Part shown: in pieces, positions 38,594 through 46,876 of the stretch | Layout: every line of letters begins with the position of its first letter | Numbering within the stretch: position 1 is the stretch's first letter | DNA from: Chitinophaga pinensis | Lineage (GTDB): Bacteria; Bacteroidota; Bacteroidia; Chitinophagales; Chitinophagaceae | Direction of reading: 5' to 3' | Length of the DNA stretch: 64,000 bases | Assembly: GCA_945865645.1 (NCBI GenBank) | Contig: CAMBEI010000004.1 | Span: forward strand, 16,664 to 80,663 | Program-made: the position numbers and the translations under genes | The notes under the pieces: generated by a model | What the model saw: only the letters and a program-made list of their open reading frames with translations | Told to the model about the DNA's origin: nothing | The model's database searches: none

Positions 38594-39892
38594 TTGGTTA
38601 AGGTGAATAAAATTTTAAGTAAAATTCTAAAATCTAAAGTAAGCATGGATGTTTTTGAAAAATTAGTAAAAAATGGCGGCCCTCTAGGTCAGCATATGGA
38701 TAGGGTTCATGGCTATTTTACCTTTCCTAAATTAGAAGGCGAATTAGGACCTAGAATGAAATTTAGAGGCAAGGATATGATTGTTTGGAGCCTGAATAAT
38801 TATTTAGGCTTAGTTAATCATCCCGATGTTAGAAAAGCGGATGCAGAAGCTGCTGCAAAATACGGCTTGGGAAATCCAATGGGTGCAAGAATGATGAGTG
38901 GAAATACACCACAGCATGAAGAACTTGAAAAGGTGCTTAGTGAATTTGTTAGTCGTGAAGATACGATGCTACTAAATTTTGGTTACCAAGGCATCATGAG
39001 TTGTATTGACGCATTGGTAAACCGTAGAGATGTGATTGTGTATGATGCCGAAGCTCATGCTTGTTTAGTTGATGGGGTAAGATTGCATATGGGCAATAGA
39101 TACGCATTTAAACATAATGATATTGATGATTGCGAAAAACAATTACAACGTGCAACAGAATTAGCTGCTAAAAATGGCGGAGGTATTTTATTAATTACCG
39201 AAGGGGTATTTGGTATGGATGGGGAGCAAGGAATTTTAAAAGAGATTTGCGCGTTAAAGAAAAAATATGAATTCCGTATTTTAATTGATGATGCTCATGG
39301 CTTTGGTTACATGGGGGCAACAGGCGCTGGAGCTGATCAAGCACAGGGATGCCAAGAAGACATTGACCTCTATTTTTCATCTATGGTAAAAAGCTTGGGT
39401 AGCCTTGGTGGATTCATTTGTGGAAAAAAAGAAATCATAAAATATTTACGCTATAATACACGCTCACAAATTTTTGCTAAAAGTATGCCTTTGATGGTTG
39501 TTGAAGGAATGCTTAAAAGAATGGGCATGATTAAAACCATGCCTGAGCTACGTGAAAAATTATGGTATAATGTAAATCGTCTTCAAACTGGTTTAAAAGA
39601 GCGAGGTTTTGATATTGGAAATACCAATTCCCCTGTTACACCAATTTTTATGAAAGGCGATTTGCCAGAAGCAACAAAAATGGTGATGGACTTAAGAGAG
39701 AATTATCATATTTTTTGTTCCATTGTAGTATATCCAGTAATACCAAAAGGAGATATCATTTACCGTTTGATACCAACTGCTGTTCACAGTGATACCGATA
39801 TAGATGAAACACTTAAAGCATTTGAAGAAACAAAAAAGAAATTAGACGCAGGCGCTTATAAAGCGGATGATATACCGAACATGGCAGAGTAG
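38594..39892 (+). CDS. alpha-oxoamine synthase (serine palmitoyltransferase/KBL family)
   Basis: 432 residues in the longest form. PLP lysine in SSMVKSLGSLGGFICGKK, Asp-Asp in ILIDDAHGFGYMG, and the His of DAEAHACLVDG that in serine palmitoyltransferase contacts substrate. The family condenses an acyl thioester with an amino acid: serine for sphingolipids, cysteate for sulfonolipids, glycine for KBL. N-terminal NGGPLGQHMDRVHGYFTFPKLEGELG differs from characterised Sphingobacterium SPT, so the substrate is open. Start is unclear: TTG 38594, GTG 38603 or ATG 38645; no earlier in-frame ATG exists. Confidence 0.88.
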   Translation: MVKVNKILSKILKSKVSMDVFEKLVKNGGPLGQHMDRVHGYFTFPKLEGELGPRMKFRGKDMIVWSLNNYLGLVNHPDVRKADAEAAAKYGLGNPMGARMMSGNTPQHEELEKVLSEFVSREDTMLLNFGYQGIMSCIDALVNRRDVIVYDAEAHACLVDGVRLHMGNRYAFKHNDIDDCEKQLQRATELAAKNGGGILLITEGVFGMDGEQGILKEICALKKKYEFRILIDDAHGFGYMGATGAGADQAQGCQEDIDLYFSSMVKSLGSLGGFICGKKEIIKYLRYNTRSQIFAKSMPLMVVEGMLKRMGMIKTMPELREKLWYNVNRLQTGLKERGFDIGNTNSPVTPIFMKGDLPEATKMVMDLRENYHIFCSIVVYPVIPKGDIIYRLIPTAVHSDTDIDETLKAFEETKKKLDAGAYKADDIPNMAE

Positions 39893-39893
39893 A

Positions 39894-39974
39894 AATTCGC
39901 CTAAAGACTAATTAATTGTATACTAAGCAAGGCAAATTAAAACATGTATTAGTTAATTTACCTTTAGGCGAATT
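39894..39974. repeat. 13-bp perfect inverted repeat, arms 55 bases apart
   Basis: AATTCGCCTAAAG (39894-39906) and CTTTAGGCGAATT (39962-39974) are exact reverse complements. It starts one base after the alpha-oxoamine synthase stop. No transposase or target duplication seen; it may be a small non-autonomous element or a fold in the 3' UTR. Confidence 0.6.
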
Positions 39975-40111
39975 ACTACTATTTACATTTGCTTAGTCCT
40001 TCATTTGCAGATGCATCGGCCATAAAAGAGCTGTATGGCACTGTTGCTGTTTTTGAGGACCTCTATGGAAATTTGTGGGATTTTATTGAGCCCGAAACTA
40101 AAACAGGGTAA
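39968..40111 (+). pseudogene. C-terminal remnant of a VOC (glyoxalase-like) protein
   Basis: An open stretch without a start codon encodes LSPSFADASAIKELYGTVAVF then EDLYGNLWDFIEPETKTG and TAA. The (A)VFEDLYGNLWDxIEP pattern is the last beta-strand of VOC-superfamily proteins. Upstream the frame is closed by TAG and interrupted by the inverted-repeat arm, so the N-terminal ~100 residues are lost. Confidence 0.6.
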
Positions 40112-40147
40112 AATAAAAATCTCCCAAAAATTTGGGAGATTTTTATT
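40112..40147. terminator. perfect bidirectional terminator
   Basis: 17-bp perfect stem (40112-40128 with 40131-40147) with AA at the centre, between convergent genes; serves gdhA on minus and the plus-strand transcript. Confidence 0.85.
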
Positions 40148-40165
40148 TTCGATATTAATATAATT

Positions 40166-41587
40166 TTATGGAAAAATACCTAACTCACTATAACTAATAG
40201 CTACTTTGTTGATAGCACTAACATAAGCGGCTGTGCGCATATCGGGTATTTCTGGATTACTTTTCCATATTTCCATTATCTCTCTAGTAGCGCCAATCAT
40301 GGTTTCTTCTAATCCACTATGTATCAGATCAACCTCGTCGGGGCCATGCATAATAAAATCTCTTTCTGTTGCACTTACTTTTTTTCCACTAAGCTCTTCT
40401 ATTTGTCCTAGTATGTGCGAATTCATATTTTCTGTAAATCTTTTCTCCATACGGCCATAACGAACATGACTTAAATTTTTAAGCCACTCAAAATAACTCA
40501 CGGTAACACCGCCTGCATTTAAATACATATCTGGTACACATAAAATCCCTTTTTGTGCAAATATTTCGTCGGCCTCTGGCGAACAAGGGCCATTAGCTGC
40601 TTCGCCAATAATCTTTGCTTTAACCCTTGGGGCATTATCTCCATTAATTACATTTTCTAAAGCTGCAGGAATAAGTATATCGCATTCAAGCTCTAAAGCA
40701 TCTGTATTTTTAGCTAGGTTATTTGCTCCTGGAAAATTTAAAATAGAACCGGTTACTTTACGATGTGCAAAAACTTCTTCTTCATTCAAGCCATTGGCAT
40801 TAAATATTGCACCTTCATATTCGGCAATGGCAACCACTTTTGCACCATGCTCTCTGAAAAATTTAGCACAATAAAAACCTACATTTCCCATACCCTGTAC
40901 CACTACTGTTTTATCTTCAATGCCCACACTTAGCCCTTGTTTTTGCATAATATCAGGCATGTTACATACTTCCCTAATACCAAAGAAAACACCAAGTCCT
41001 GTTGCTTCTGTACGACCACGTACGCCTCCCTGTGTAACTGGCTTTCCAGTAACACAACCTGCGGCATCAATATCTCCTGGTTTTAATGAGGCATAGGTAT
41101 CAACAATCCACGCCATTTCTCTTGAACCCGTACCATAATCTGGAGCGGGCACATCTATACCAGGACCAATAAAATTTTTCTTCACTAGCTCTGAAGTGTA
41201 CCTGCGAGTAATTTTCTCCAATTCATACTCACTGTATTTGCGTGGATTAATTTTAATACCTCCCTTACCACCGCCAAAAGGCACGTTAACAATAGCGCAT
41301 TTGTAAGTCATCAAACTAGCTAATGCCATAACTTCATCCTGATTTACTTCATCACTAAAGCGGATACCCCCTTTACAGGGTGTTTTATGATGACTATGTT
41401 GTACGCGGTAGGCTTCAATAACCTGAATACTTCCGTCATCTCGTTTTACTGGAAAACGCATCTGATAAACACTATTACATGCTTTAATCTGTTCTAAAAT
41501 TCCCAAATCCCATTTTGTAAATTTGGCTGCTTTGTCAAAACTTCTTTCCACACTCTGGAAAAAACTGTAAGTCTGGTGAACGCTCAT
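40166..41587 (-). CDS. Glu/Leu/Phe/Val dehydrogenase family, glutamate dehydrogenase
   Basis: 473 residues. The catalytic domain has HKTPCKGGIRFSDEVNQDEVMALASLMTYKCAIVNVPFGGGKGGI with both active-site lysines, then PGIDVPAPDYGTGSREMAWIVDTY, and the Rossmann dinucleotide site VVVQGMGNVGFYCAKFF. Reversible oxidative deamination of glutamate to 2-oxoglutarate. The acidic-poor residue after the GxGxxG (KVVAIAEYEG) does not settle NAD versus NADP. Monocistronic, ending at the perfect terminator 18 bases past the stop. Confidence 0.93.
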   Translation of the reverse strand: MSVHQTYSFFQSVERSFDKAAKFTKWDLGILEQIKACNSVYQMRFPVKRDDGSIQVIEAYRVQHSHHKTPCKGGIRFSDEVNQDEVMALASLMTYKCAIVNVPFGGGKGGIKINPRKYSEYELEKITRRYTSELVKKNFIGPGIDVPAPDYGTGSREMAWIVDTYASLKPGDIDAAGCVTGKPVTQGGVRGRTEATGLGVFFGIREVCNMPDIMQKQGLSVGIEDKTVVVQGMGNVGFYCAKFFREHGAKVVAIAEYEGAIFNANGLNEEEVFAHRKVTGSILNFPGANNLAKNTDALELECDILIPAALENVINGDNAPRVKAKIIGEAANGPCSPEADEIFAQKGILCVPDMYLNAGGVTVSYFEWLKNLSHVRYGRMEKRFTENMNSHILGQIEELSGKKVSATERDFIMHGPDEVDLIHSGLEETMIGATREIMEIWKSNPEIPDMRTAAYVSAINKVAISYSELGIFP

Positions 41588-41696
41588 AAAATTGGTTTTA
41601 TATGTAAGAATCGTTATTTTTTAATTAAAAGCAAGTGTGAAATTTGCAAAAACTTTTTCAACAAGTAAATTACTGATTTTTCTCTTTTTCCTATTG

Positions 41697-41936
41697 TTAA
41701 TTATTTTCTTTCTCCATCCGGCTTATTTTTCTGTCTAATAAAAAAACATAAACAAATAAGCCAATTAAAATAGTAAGACAAACTGCTACAACTACATATA
41801 TTTTTCCATTGCTACGCATCAAATCTGCCATCTCTGGTTTTGCATCTTGTGCAAATAATACGTTAGTAAAAATAACTCCAAAAAAAAACAATAACCATTT
41901 TGGTACTGTGTACAAATAATTATTTATCTTATTCAT
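41697..41936 (-). CDS. small CcmD-like membrane protein
   Basis: 79 residues. An N-terminal hydrophobic segment (WLLFFFGVIFTNVLFAQ, likely a signal peptide) is followed by MADLMRSNGKIYVVVAVCLTILIGLFVYVFLLDRKISRMEKE, the single helix plus basic-acidic tail pattern of Bacteroidota CcmD proteins. CcmD supports heme loading in cytochrome c maturation. It overlaps the end of ccmC by 8 bases, which fixes the operon assignment. Confidence 0.8.
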   Translation of the reverse strand: MNKINNYLYTVPKWLLFFFGVIFTNVLFAQDAKPEMADLMRSNGKIYVVVAVCLTILIGLFVYVFLLDRKISRMEKENN

Positions 41937-42636
41937 TTATAAGTGATTTATCTTGAAATAATTGTAACCTAATTTTTAAAGTGGTAATCCATACGCCCAA
42001 TAATGTCCAACCAATGACAGCCGGATAAAACACCATTCTTAAACGGCTATCGATATCTTTAAAATTTAATGCAGGGTTACCACTTTCGCTACCCGGTGCG
42101 CCAGGATGCAAACTACCAACTAGGCGAGGGATAATCCAGATACTTGGAAAAAGCATAGCAAATGCAAAAATATTATATACGGCACTAACTCGGGCCTTTT
42201 TATCTATATCAGTAAAAGAACCACGTAATACAAAATAAGCGCCATAAATTAATAAGGCAATGGCTGCGCCAATAAGTTTAGGCTCTTTTAAAATGCTCCC
42301 TAATGATTGACTTTGATCTGTAACCCAAGTATAATTAGCCCAAATGGTGCCTGTGGCATATCCTAAAATGCCAAAAAACGAACCAACAGCAGCAAATTGA
42401 TGTGCAAAAATATCATTGCGCAAACTAAAGCCACGAAGGTATTTAATGCTGTAAACAAAGCTAGTGCCAAACAGTATCATCATACCAAACCACATACAAA
42501 CATGAAAGTAAAGATTACGTATTGTTTCATTCAAAATAAATAAACGAGGAATCTCCATCAAAAAACCGCCTACAATCGTGTAGACCAACAAAAGAAAGGA
42601 TAATATTTTCCACCAATTTTTCTGCAAACAGTACAA
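41929..42636 (-). CDS. ccmC: heme exporter/cytochrome c biogenesis protein CcmC
   Basis: 235 residues, six hydrophobic helices. WWKILSFLLLVYTIVGGFLMEIPRL, IRNLYFHVCMWFGMMILFG (heme-ligand His) and SLHPG plus DIDSRLRMVFYPAVIGWTLLGVW are CcmC landmarks. The periplasmic WWD signature is not recognisable: the place reads IWANYTWVTDQSQSLGSILKEPKLIGAA. No ATG fits; the frame opens with TTG at 42636 (another TTG at 42627), and the next ATG would remove helix 1. A TACCTTTG -7 element lies 17 bases upstream. Confidence 0.88.
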   Translation of the reverse strand: MYCLQKNWWKILSFLLLVYTIVGGFLMEIPRLFILNETIRNLYFHVCMWFGMMILFGTSFVYSIKYLRGFSLRNDIFAHQFAAVGSFFGILGYATGTIWANYTWVTDQSQSLGSILKEPKLIGAAIALLIYGAYFVLRGSFTDIDKKARVSAVYNIFAFAMLFPSIWIIPRLVGSLHPGAPGSESGNPALNFKDIDSRLRMVFYPAVIGWTLLGVWITTLKIRLQLFQDKSLINE

Positions 42637-42652
42637 AGATTAATTGAGTTTG

Positions 42653-42660
42653 CAAAGGTA
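42653..42660 (-). promoter_or_regulatory. -7 element TACCTTTG upstream of ccmC
   Basis: Exact consensus on the minus strand in the 68-base ccmB-ccmC spacer; suggests ccmCD can be expressed apart from ccmB. Confidence 0.5.
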
Positions 42661-42704
42661 GGGTAAACTGATGCAAGAATTAAAAAAAATCATTTTTTAT
42701 GTGC

Positions 42705-43364
42705 CTAGTCTTTCCACAAGTAAGGGAATAATATTGCTGCCATTGCAATTACCAAAACATCTAGACCCAAAATTAATAACGACAGCTGTAAAATTGCTCC
42801 TTCTCTAAAAACTTCGGCAAATGCAGCCTTGCTTAACCGCATTAATAATAAGAGTTGTGGTAAGATAACAGGAAACCCTAAAATGGCTATCAAAGCAGCA
42901 TTTTGCTGTGCTTTTGCAGCAATTGCACTCATTAAGGTGAATACAATGCTTATACTAGCGCCCCCTAAAAAGACTATGCCAACAAAGCGCAGGGTATTAT
43001 CAACTGGATTATTTAAAAATATAAAAAAAAGCAATAAGCTTAACAAGCTCATTAAGATCATCAGCAGTAAATTGTAAATCATTTTTGCAAAGATAAATTC
43101 TAAAGGAGAGGTAATTGAATAAAAATACAGCATCCTTCCCCTGCTTTCTTGTAAAAAGCTTTTAGCTACTGCATTTACGCAAATAAATAACTGAATGACC
43201 CAGAATAAGCCATTCCATATATTAGCATCAGGCTTATCGATAGATAAATAAAGTACAAAAATGGTGGATGCTATATATAAAAGAATACCATAAAAAGTAT
43301 GTTTTTGCCTAAACTCAAGTAAGATGTCTTTCTTTAATAAAGCAAGTATTTTTTTGATCATCAT
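42705..43364 (-). CDS. ccmB: heme exporter protein CcmB
   Basis: 219 residues with six hydrophobic helices; LLKKDILLEFRQKHTFYGILLYIASTIFVLYLS at the N-terminus and FLQESRGRMLYFYSITSPLEFIFAKMIYNLLLM are typical. It is the permease half of the CcmAB ABC transporter in cytochrome c maturation. No ccmA ATPase lies beside it. Precedes ccmC by 68 bases. Confidence 0.9.
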   Translation of the reverse strand: MMIKKILALLKKDILLEFRQKHTFYGILLYIASTIFVLYLSIDKPDANIWNGLFWVIQLFICVNAVAKSFLQESRGRMLYFYSITSPLEFIFAKMIYNLLLMILMSLLSLLLFFIFLNNPVDNTLRFVGIVFLGGASISIVFTLMSAIAAKAQQNAALIAILGFPVILPQLLLLMRLSKAAFAEVFREGAILQLSLLILGLDVLVIAMAAILFPYLWKD

Positions 43365-43737
43365 CGCAAATTACAAACAATCGAATAAAAGAACCTTTGT
43401 TTTTTATTTACTTTATACCTATTAGTTGTAAAAATTCAATATTAATCGAAAATTCAATTAATATTTATTTATAAACTATTAAATTATATTAAAATTTATG
43501 AAAATGTAGTTATATTTTGTTTTAAAGATGATTACTTGATTTTAAATAGTAATTTATTGTCTATACCATTCGATTTATGAATTCAGTTTCTCTAAGTATT
43601 GCAGGTAAGGTTTTGGGGTTGGCGAAGGTGGCTTTTGGAAACGTAAAATTTCTGCCAACGCCAAAGTTAATTAATTGCTCAAATATTTTTATTCGCACTG
43701 TCTGCCCTCCAATGTAAACCACGTGGTATACTCAGTT
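43365..43737. other. spacer upstream of ccmB, no intact gene
   Basis: AT-rich near ccmB; 43600-43730 is richer in GC with short open frames in both directions, none recognised. It contains the 10-bp palindrome ACCACGTGGT (43719-43728). May belong to the decayed gene that follows. Confidence 0.4.
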
Positions 43738-43952
43738 TTATTCTTTCGTTTGTTTTGTAAAGTCAATATTAAAGTTTGCATTTACGATCAGTCCATTATT
43801 ATTTTGGAAAACATTTTAGCCGTTAATTTGTCTGCCAAATTGAAGCTTTTATTAAAGTAATCACATTTAATTATTGCGTTTTTTTTGAATCTATAGCCTA
43901 ATAGTACTCCTATTCTGTTTTGATCAAATCTTTGTCTTTCGCAGACCGACAT
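43738..43952 (-). pseudogene. C-terminal remnant of a DUF2490-like outer membrane protein
   Basis: Reverse frame reads ERQRFDQNRIGVLLGYRFKK then NAIIKCDYFNKSFNLADKL, and in a shifted frame VFQNNNGLIVNANFNIDFTK QTKE stop. FDQNR.. GLGY.FNKN.. and a final NHxLxxxxxFNIDF are the end of DUF2490-type beta-barrel proteins. A frameshift near 43820 and loss of everything N-terminal mark it as dead. Confidence 0.45.
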
Positions 43953-44024
43953 AGTTTTTTAACTTGCCCATAACTCACTTATATACTGTACAAACATTCG
44001 CATATTTATATTTTTAAAATTTAA

Positions 44025-44044
44025 GTTAATTTGGCCAAATTAAC
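44025..44044. repeat. 20-bp perfect palindrome over the tdk stop codon
   Basis: GTTAATTTGGCCAAATTAAC is its own reverse complement and contains the tdk TAA. No T run follows on the minus strand beyond TTAAATTTTAAAAA, so terminator function is weak; a dimeric-protein site is possible. Confidence 0.6.
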
Positions 44045-44603
44045 AAAGTGCACAAATGCGACAACGTGGCTCATAAATATCTTTTTCTCCTAATAAAACC
44101 TGTGGGCCTGAGGCAATTTTACGATAACTAATATTGGCAATATTTCCACATTTCATACAAATAGCATGAAGCTTGGTAATATAATCGGCCTTTGCTAATA
44201 GATTAGGCATTTGACCAAATGGTTTGCCCAAATAATCCATATCTAGTCCGGCGACAATTACCCGAATACCTTTTTGTGCCAGCAGCTCACAAACATCGGA
44301 AATGTCTGCATCAAAAAACTGAGCTTCGTCAATGCCCACCACATCAACATCCTGGGCTAATAATAAAATAGTTTGTGCATTATCAACTGGAGTAGAAATA
44401 ATCGCATTGGTATCATGACTTACAATTTTAACTTCGTCATAACGAACATCAATAGTCGGCTTAAAAATCTCTACTTTAAGATTTGCAATTTTAACTCTTT
44501 TTAATCTACGTATCAACTCTTCTGTTTTTCCACTAAACATACTACCGCAAATCACTTCAATCCAGCCCCTTCTTTCGCCTTTTAAATTAGGTTCTATAAA
44601 CAT
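44040..44603 (-). CDS. tdk: thymidine kinase
   Basis: 187 residues, type II thymidine kinase. P-loop [16 protein letters not shown], acidic [12 protein letters not shown], lasso zinc site CMKCGN and CRICALC with two Cys pairs, and substrate loop [18 protein letters not shown]. Salvages thymidine to dTMP in the cytosol. About 80 bases upstream on the minus strand lies TACTTTTG (44686-44693), so the leader is long. Confidence 0.96.
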   Translation of the reverse strand: MFIEPNLKGERRGWIEVICGSMFSGKTEELIRRLKRVKIANLKVEIFKPTIDVRYDEVKIVSHDTNAIISTPVDNAQTILLLAQDVDVVGIDEAQFFDADISDVCELLAQKGIRVIVAGLDMDYLGKPFGQMPNLLAKADYITKLHAICMKCGNIANISYRKIASGPQVLLGEKDIYEPRCRICALC

Positions 44604-44685
44604 TTTAGTATTTTTTTAATAAATCAGTATGTAACTTAGAGGTTCTAGCATTTTTAAAAAATGGGCGCCCCTTCTTTACGGGCAT

Positions 44686-44693
44686 CAAAAGTA
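44686..44693 (-). promoter_or_regulatory. -7 element TACTTTTG, tdk promoter
   Basis: Matches TANNTTTG on the minus strand, between the divergent tdk and hypothetical genes. The following leader contains a GC-rich patch (GGGCGCCC at 44663-44670). Confidence 0.4.
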
Positions 44694-44703
44694 TACTAAT
44701 ATC

Positions 44704-45465
44704 ATGGAAAGAGTGGACACCTTGTTAAAAAAATTACAGAATCAGTTTACACAAAATGCTTCGGTAGAGCAATTATTGTTAACTGTTCAAATGTTACAGG
44801 CAGAATTACTGCACTTGCAACATCAAAATCAGGCAGTGTTAAATAGCGAAATGGCTGCAGTTAATGTTTCGCCATTAAATAGCTTTATACACGAACCCAT
44901 TCCCATACAATCCAATATAGAAGGTATTAAGGTAGAACGCACAGTTGAAATGTTGCAGGTTGATGAAGCTGAACTAGATGCTGAATTAGAAGAAATAAAA
45001 AGAAATGCAAAGCATATGCAGAGTATAAGTGTACAACACAAACCTCATATTATTTTTGAACCTGAAGAAGATATTCCTACATTAAAACATACATCTAAAC
45101 CCCTGCCAGAAACTAAAAAACAAATGGTTGTAACAGAAATAAATGAGTCGGTTGCAGTAAACACAGTCTCTTTAAACGATAAGTTGAAACAATCAAAAAT
45201 TGATTTAGGCGATACCCTTACAGAAGCACCGATAAAGGATTTACGAAAAGCCATTGCTTTAAATGATCAATTTTTGTTTATTAATGAATTATTTCGTGGA
45301 GATGAAATTGCTTATGAAAGAAGCATAAAAACGATTAATAGTTTTTCCATTTTTGCAGAAGCAGAATATTGGATACAGCGAGAGTTAATGGTTAAAAATG
45401 GTTGGCGTGCCGACAATGAAATGGTTGCCCAATTTTATCAGCTAGTTAAAAGGCGTTTTTCTTGA
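44704..45465 (+). CDS. hypothetical acidic coiled-coil protein
   Basis: 253 residues, family not recognised beyond resembling conserved Bacteroidota proteins. Residues 1-45 (ERVDTLLKKLQNQF, LLLTVQMLQAELLHLQHQNQ) are a leucine-rich coiled coil; 75-180 is an acidic, low-complexity linker (DEAELDAELEEIKRN); the C-terminal ~75 residues (DLRKAIALNDQFLFINELFRGDEIAYERSIKTINSFSIFAEAEYWIQREL) form a compact helical domain. No signal peptide or membrane segment, so cytoplasmic. Its 3' end overlaps the waaA gene by 28 bases, convergent. Confidence 0.8.
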   Translation: MERVDTLLKKLQNQFTQNASVEQLLLTVQMLQAELLHLQHQNQAVLNSEMAAVNVSPLNSFIHEPIPIQSNIEGIKVERTVEMLQVDEAELDAELEEIKRNAKHMQSISVQHKPHIIFEPEEDIPTLKHTSKPLPETKKQMVVTEINESVAVNTVSLNDKLKQSKIDLGDTLTEAPIKDLRKAIALNDQFLFINELFRGDEIAYERSIKTINSFSIFAEAEYWIQRELMVKNGWRADNEMVAQFYQLVKRRFS

Positions 45466-46769
45466 ATAAATTGAATTATTTTTTTTGATGCCCCGGTATT
45501 TCTATTAACAAAATGCTTAGCAGCATCTCCCATTCTATTTCTTTCGATATCATTAATCAATAGTTTATTCATTGTCGCTTCTAAACTAACCGGCCCGTCA
45601 ACACTAATACCCCCGTCTGCATTAATTAAACCAATAGCTTCATCAAATTTTTCATATACTGGCCCAAAAACAACGGGCTTACCATAAACAGCAGCTTCTA
45701 ATATATTATGTACCCCATCTGCACCAAATCCGCCACCAACATAGGCTATTGTTGCATATTTATATAGGCGAGAGAGCATTCCAATATTGTCAATTATTAA
45801 AATATTGGGGATATCGTGTTTATGAATAAATACAACTCCTTCTTCGTCTATATGTTCCTGCAAGTTTGAATTAGATTTAAGTTTAACTAATGCTGAATAA
45901 AATATCGATCTAGGAAATTGCTCTTTCAAATCAAGTAAATTTGTTTTGTCAATTTCGTGTGGTGCTATTATAAATTTAATGGCAGGGTGAGTATTTATAA
46001 AATGAAGTAACTCTACCTCATCTTCTAGCCAGGTACTACCTGCAACAATAACTTGGCTATCGCCACAGAATGTTTCTATATGTAAAACAGGCATAAAATT
46101 ATCTAGTATTTGCAATACCCTATCAAACCGTGTATCCCCATTAATAGTCACATTTTGTTTATACCCTAAAAAAGTTAAAAGGATTGCTGATGCTGAATTT
46201 TGAACAAAAAAATGGGTAAAAGTTTCAAGCATTTGTTTCCAGATGTCACCATACCAAGCAAAGAAGGGTTGGCTCTTTCTAAAAATACCCGATACCAATA
46301 TTGTCGGAATATTTCTTTTCTTTATTTCGCACAGATAATAAAACCAGTATTCATATTTTACCCAAATAACTAAGGACGGATTTATAGCATCTAAAAACTT
46401 TTTTGCATTGCCACTTGAATCCATAGGCAAATAAAACACATGATCTACTCCATGATAACTCTTCATTATTTGGTAGCCAGAAGGAGAAAAAAACGTTAAG
46501 ACAATTTTTTGCGCTGGATTATTTTTTTTAAGCAGTTCCAATATTGGCCTACCCTGTTCAAATTCGCCCAAGCTAGCACAGTGCATCCAAATGGGTTGAC
46601 CAATTACAGAAGATGATAAATTATCTTTTAACAATTGACTATTAATTAGCATAAATATTTTTTTACGGCCGCTAAGCCATTGTTTTGCTTTTATATTCCA
46701 CAAAGCAGCCACCCTTATTCCAAAGAAATAAAAAAACAGAAATAGGTTGTATAATAATTTACTGACCAT
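45438..46769 (-). CDS. waaA: 3-deoxy-D-manno-octulosonic acid (Kdo) transferase
   Basis: 443 residues. N-terminal membrane anchor (LLYNLFLFFYFFGIRVAALW), then GT30/GT-B domains with WMHCASLGEFEQGRPILELL containing the catalytic Glu region, HVFYLPMDSSGNAKKFLDAINPSLVIWVKYEYW, VAGSTWLEDE, APHEID, and donor-site AYVGGGFGADGVHNILEAAVYGKPVVFGP. It adds Kdo to lipid A precursor at the inner membrane, so the cell makes Kdo-containing lipopolysaccharide. Divergent from the nucleotide-sugar operon. Confidence 0.95.
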   Translation of the reverse strand: MVSKLLYNLFLFFYFFGIRVAALWNIKAKQWLSGRKKIFMLINSQLLKDNLSSSVIGQPIWMHCASLGEFEQGRPILELLKKNNPAQKIVLTFFSPSGYQIMKSYHGVDHVFYLPMDSSGNAKKFLDAINPSLVIWVKYEYWFYYLCEIKKRNIPTILVSGIFRKSQPFFAWYGDIWKQMLETFTHFFVQNSASAILLTFLGYKQNVTINGDTRFDRVLQILDNFMPVLHIETFCGDSQVIVAGSTWLEDEVELLHFINTHPAIKFIIAPHEIDKTNLLDLKEQFPRSIFYSALVKLKSNSNLQEHIDEEGVVFIHKHDIPNILIIDNIGMLSRLYKYATIAYVGGGFGADGVHNILEAAVYGKPVVFGPVYEKFDEAIGLINADGGISVDGPVSLEATMNKLLINDIERNRMGDAAKHFVNRNTGASKKIIQFIQEKRLLTS

Positions 46770-46848
46770 TTAATTTCCAACAAATTTAACCGCAATTTTT
46801 TAATTGGAGTTAGTCATATTACTAATTTTTCATTCCTCAAGCAATTCG

Positions 46849-46856
46849 TATATTTG
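46849..46856 (+). promoter_or_regulatory. -7 element TATATTTG, nucleotide-sugar operon promoter
   Basis: Exact TANNTTTG 20 bases before the first ATG of the plus-strand operon. Confidence 0.5.
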
Positions 46857-46876
46857 CGGCGCAATAAATAAGATAT

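Noticed and set aside
43675..43860. 61-residue plus-strand frame
   Set aside because: Lies opposite the DUF2490-like remnant and has no recognisable pattern.
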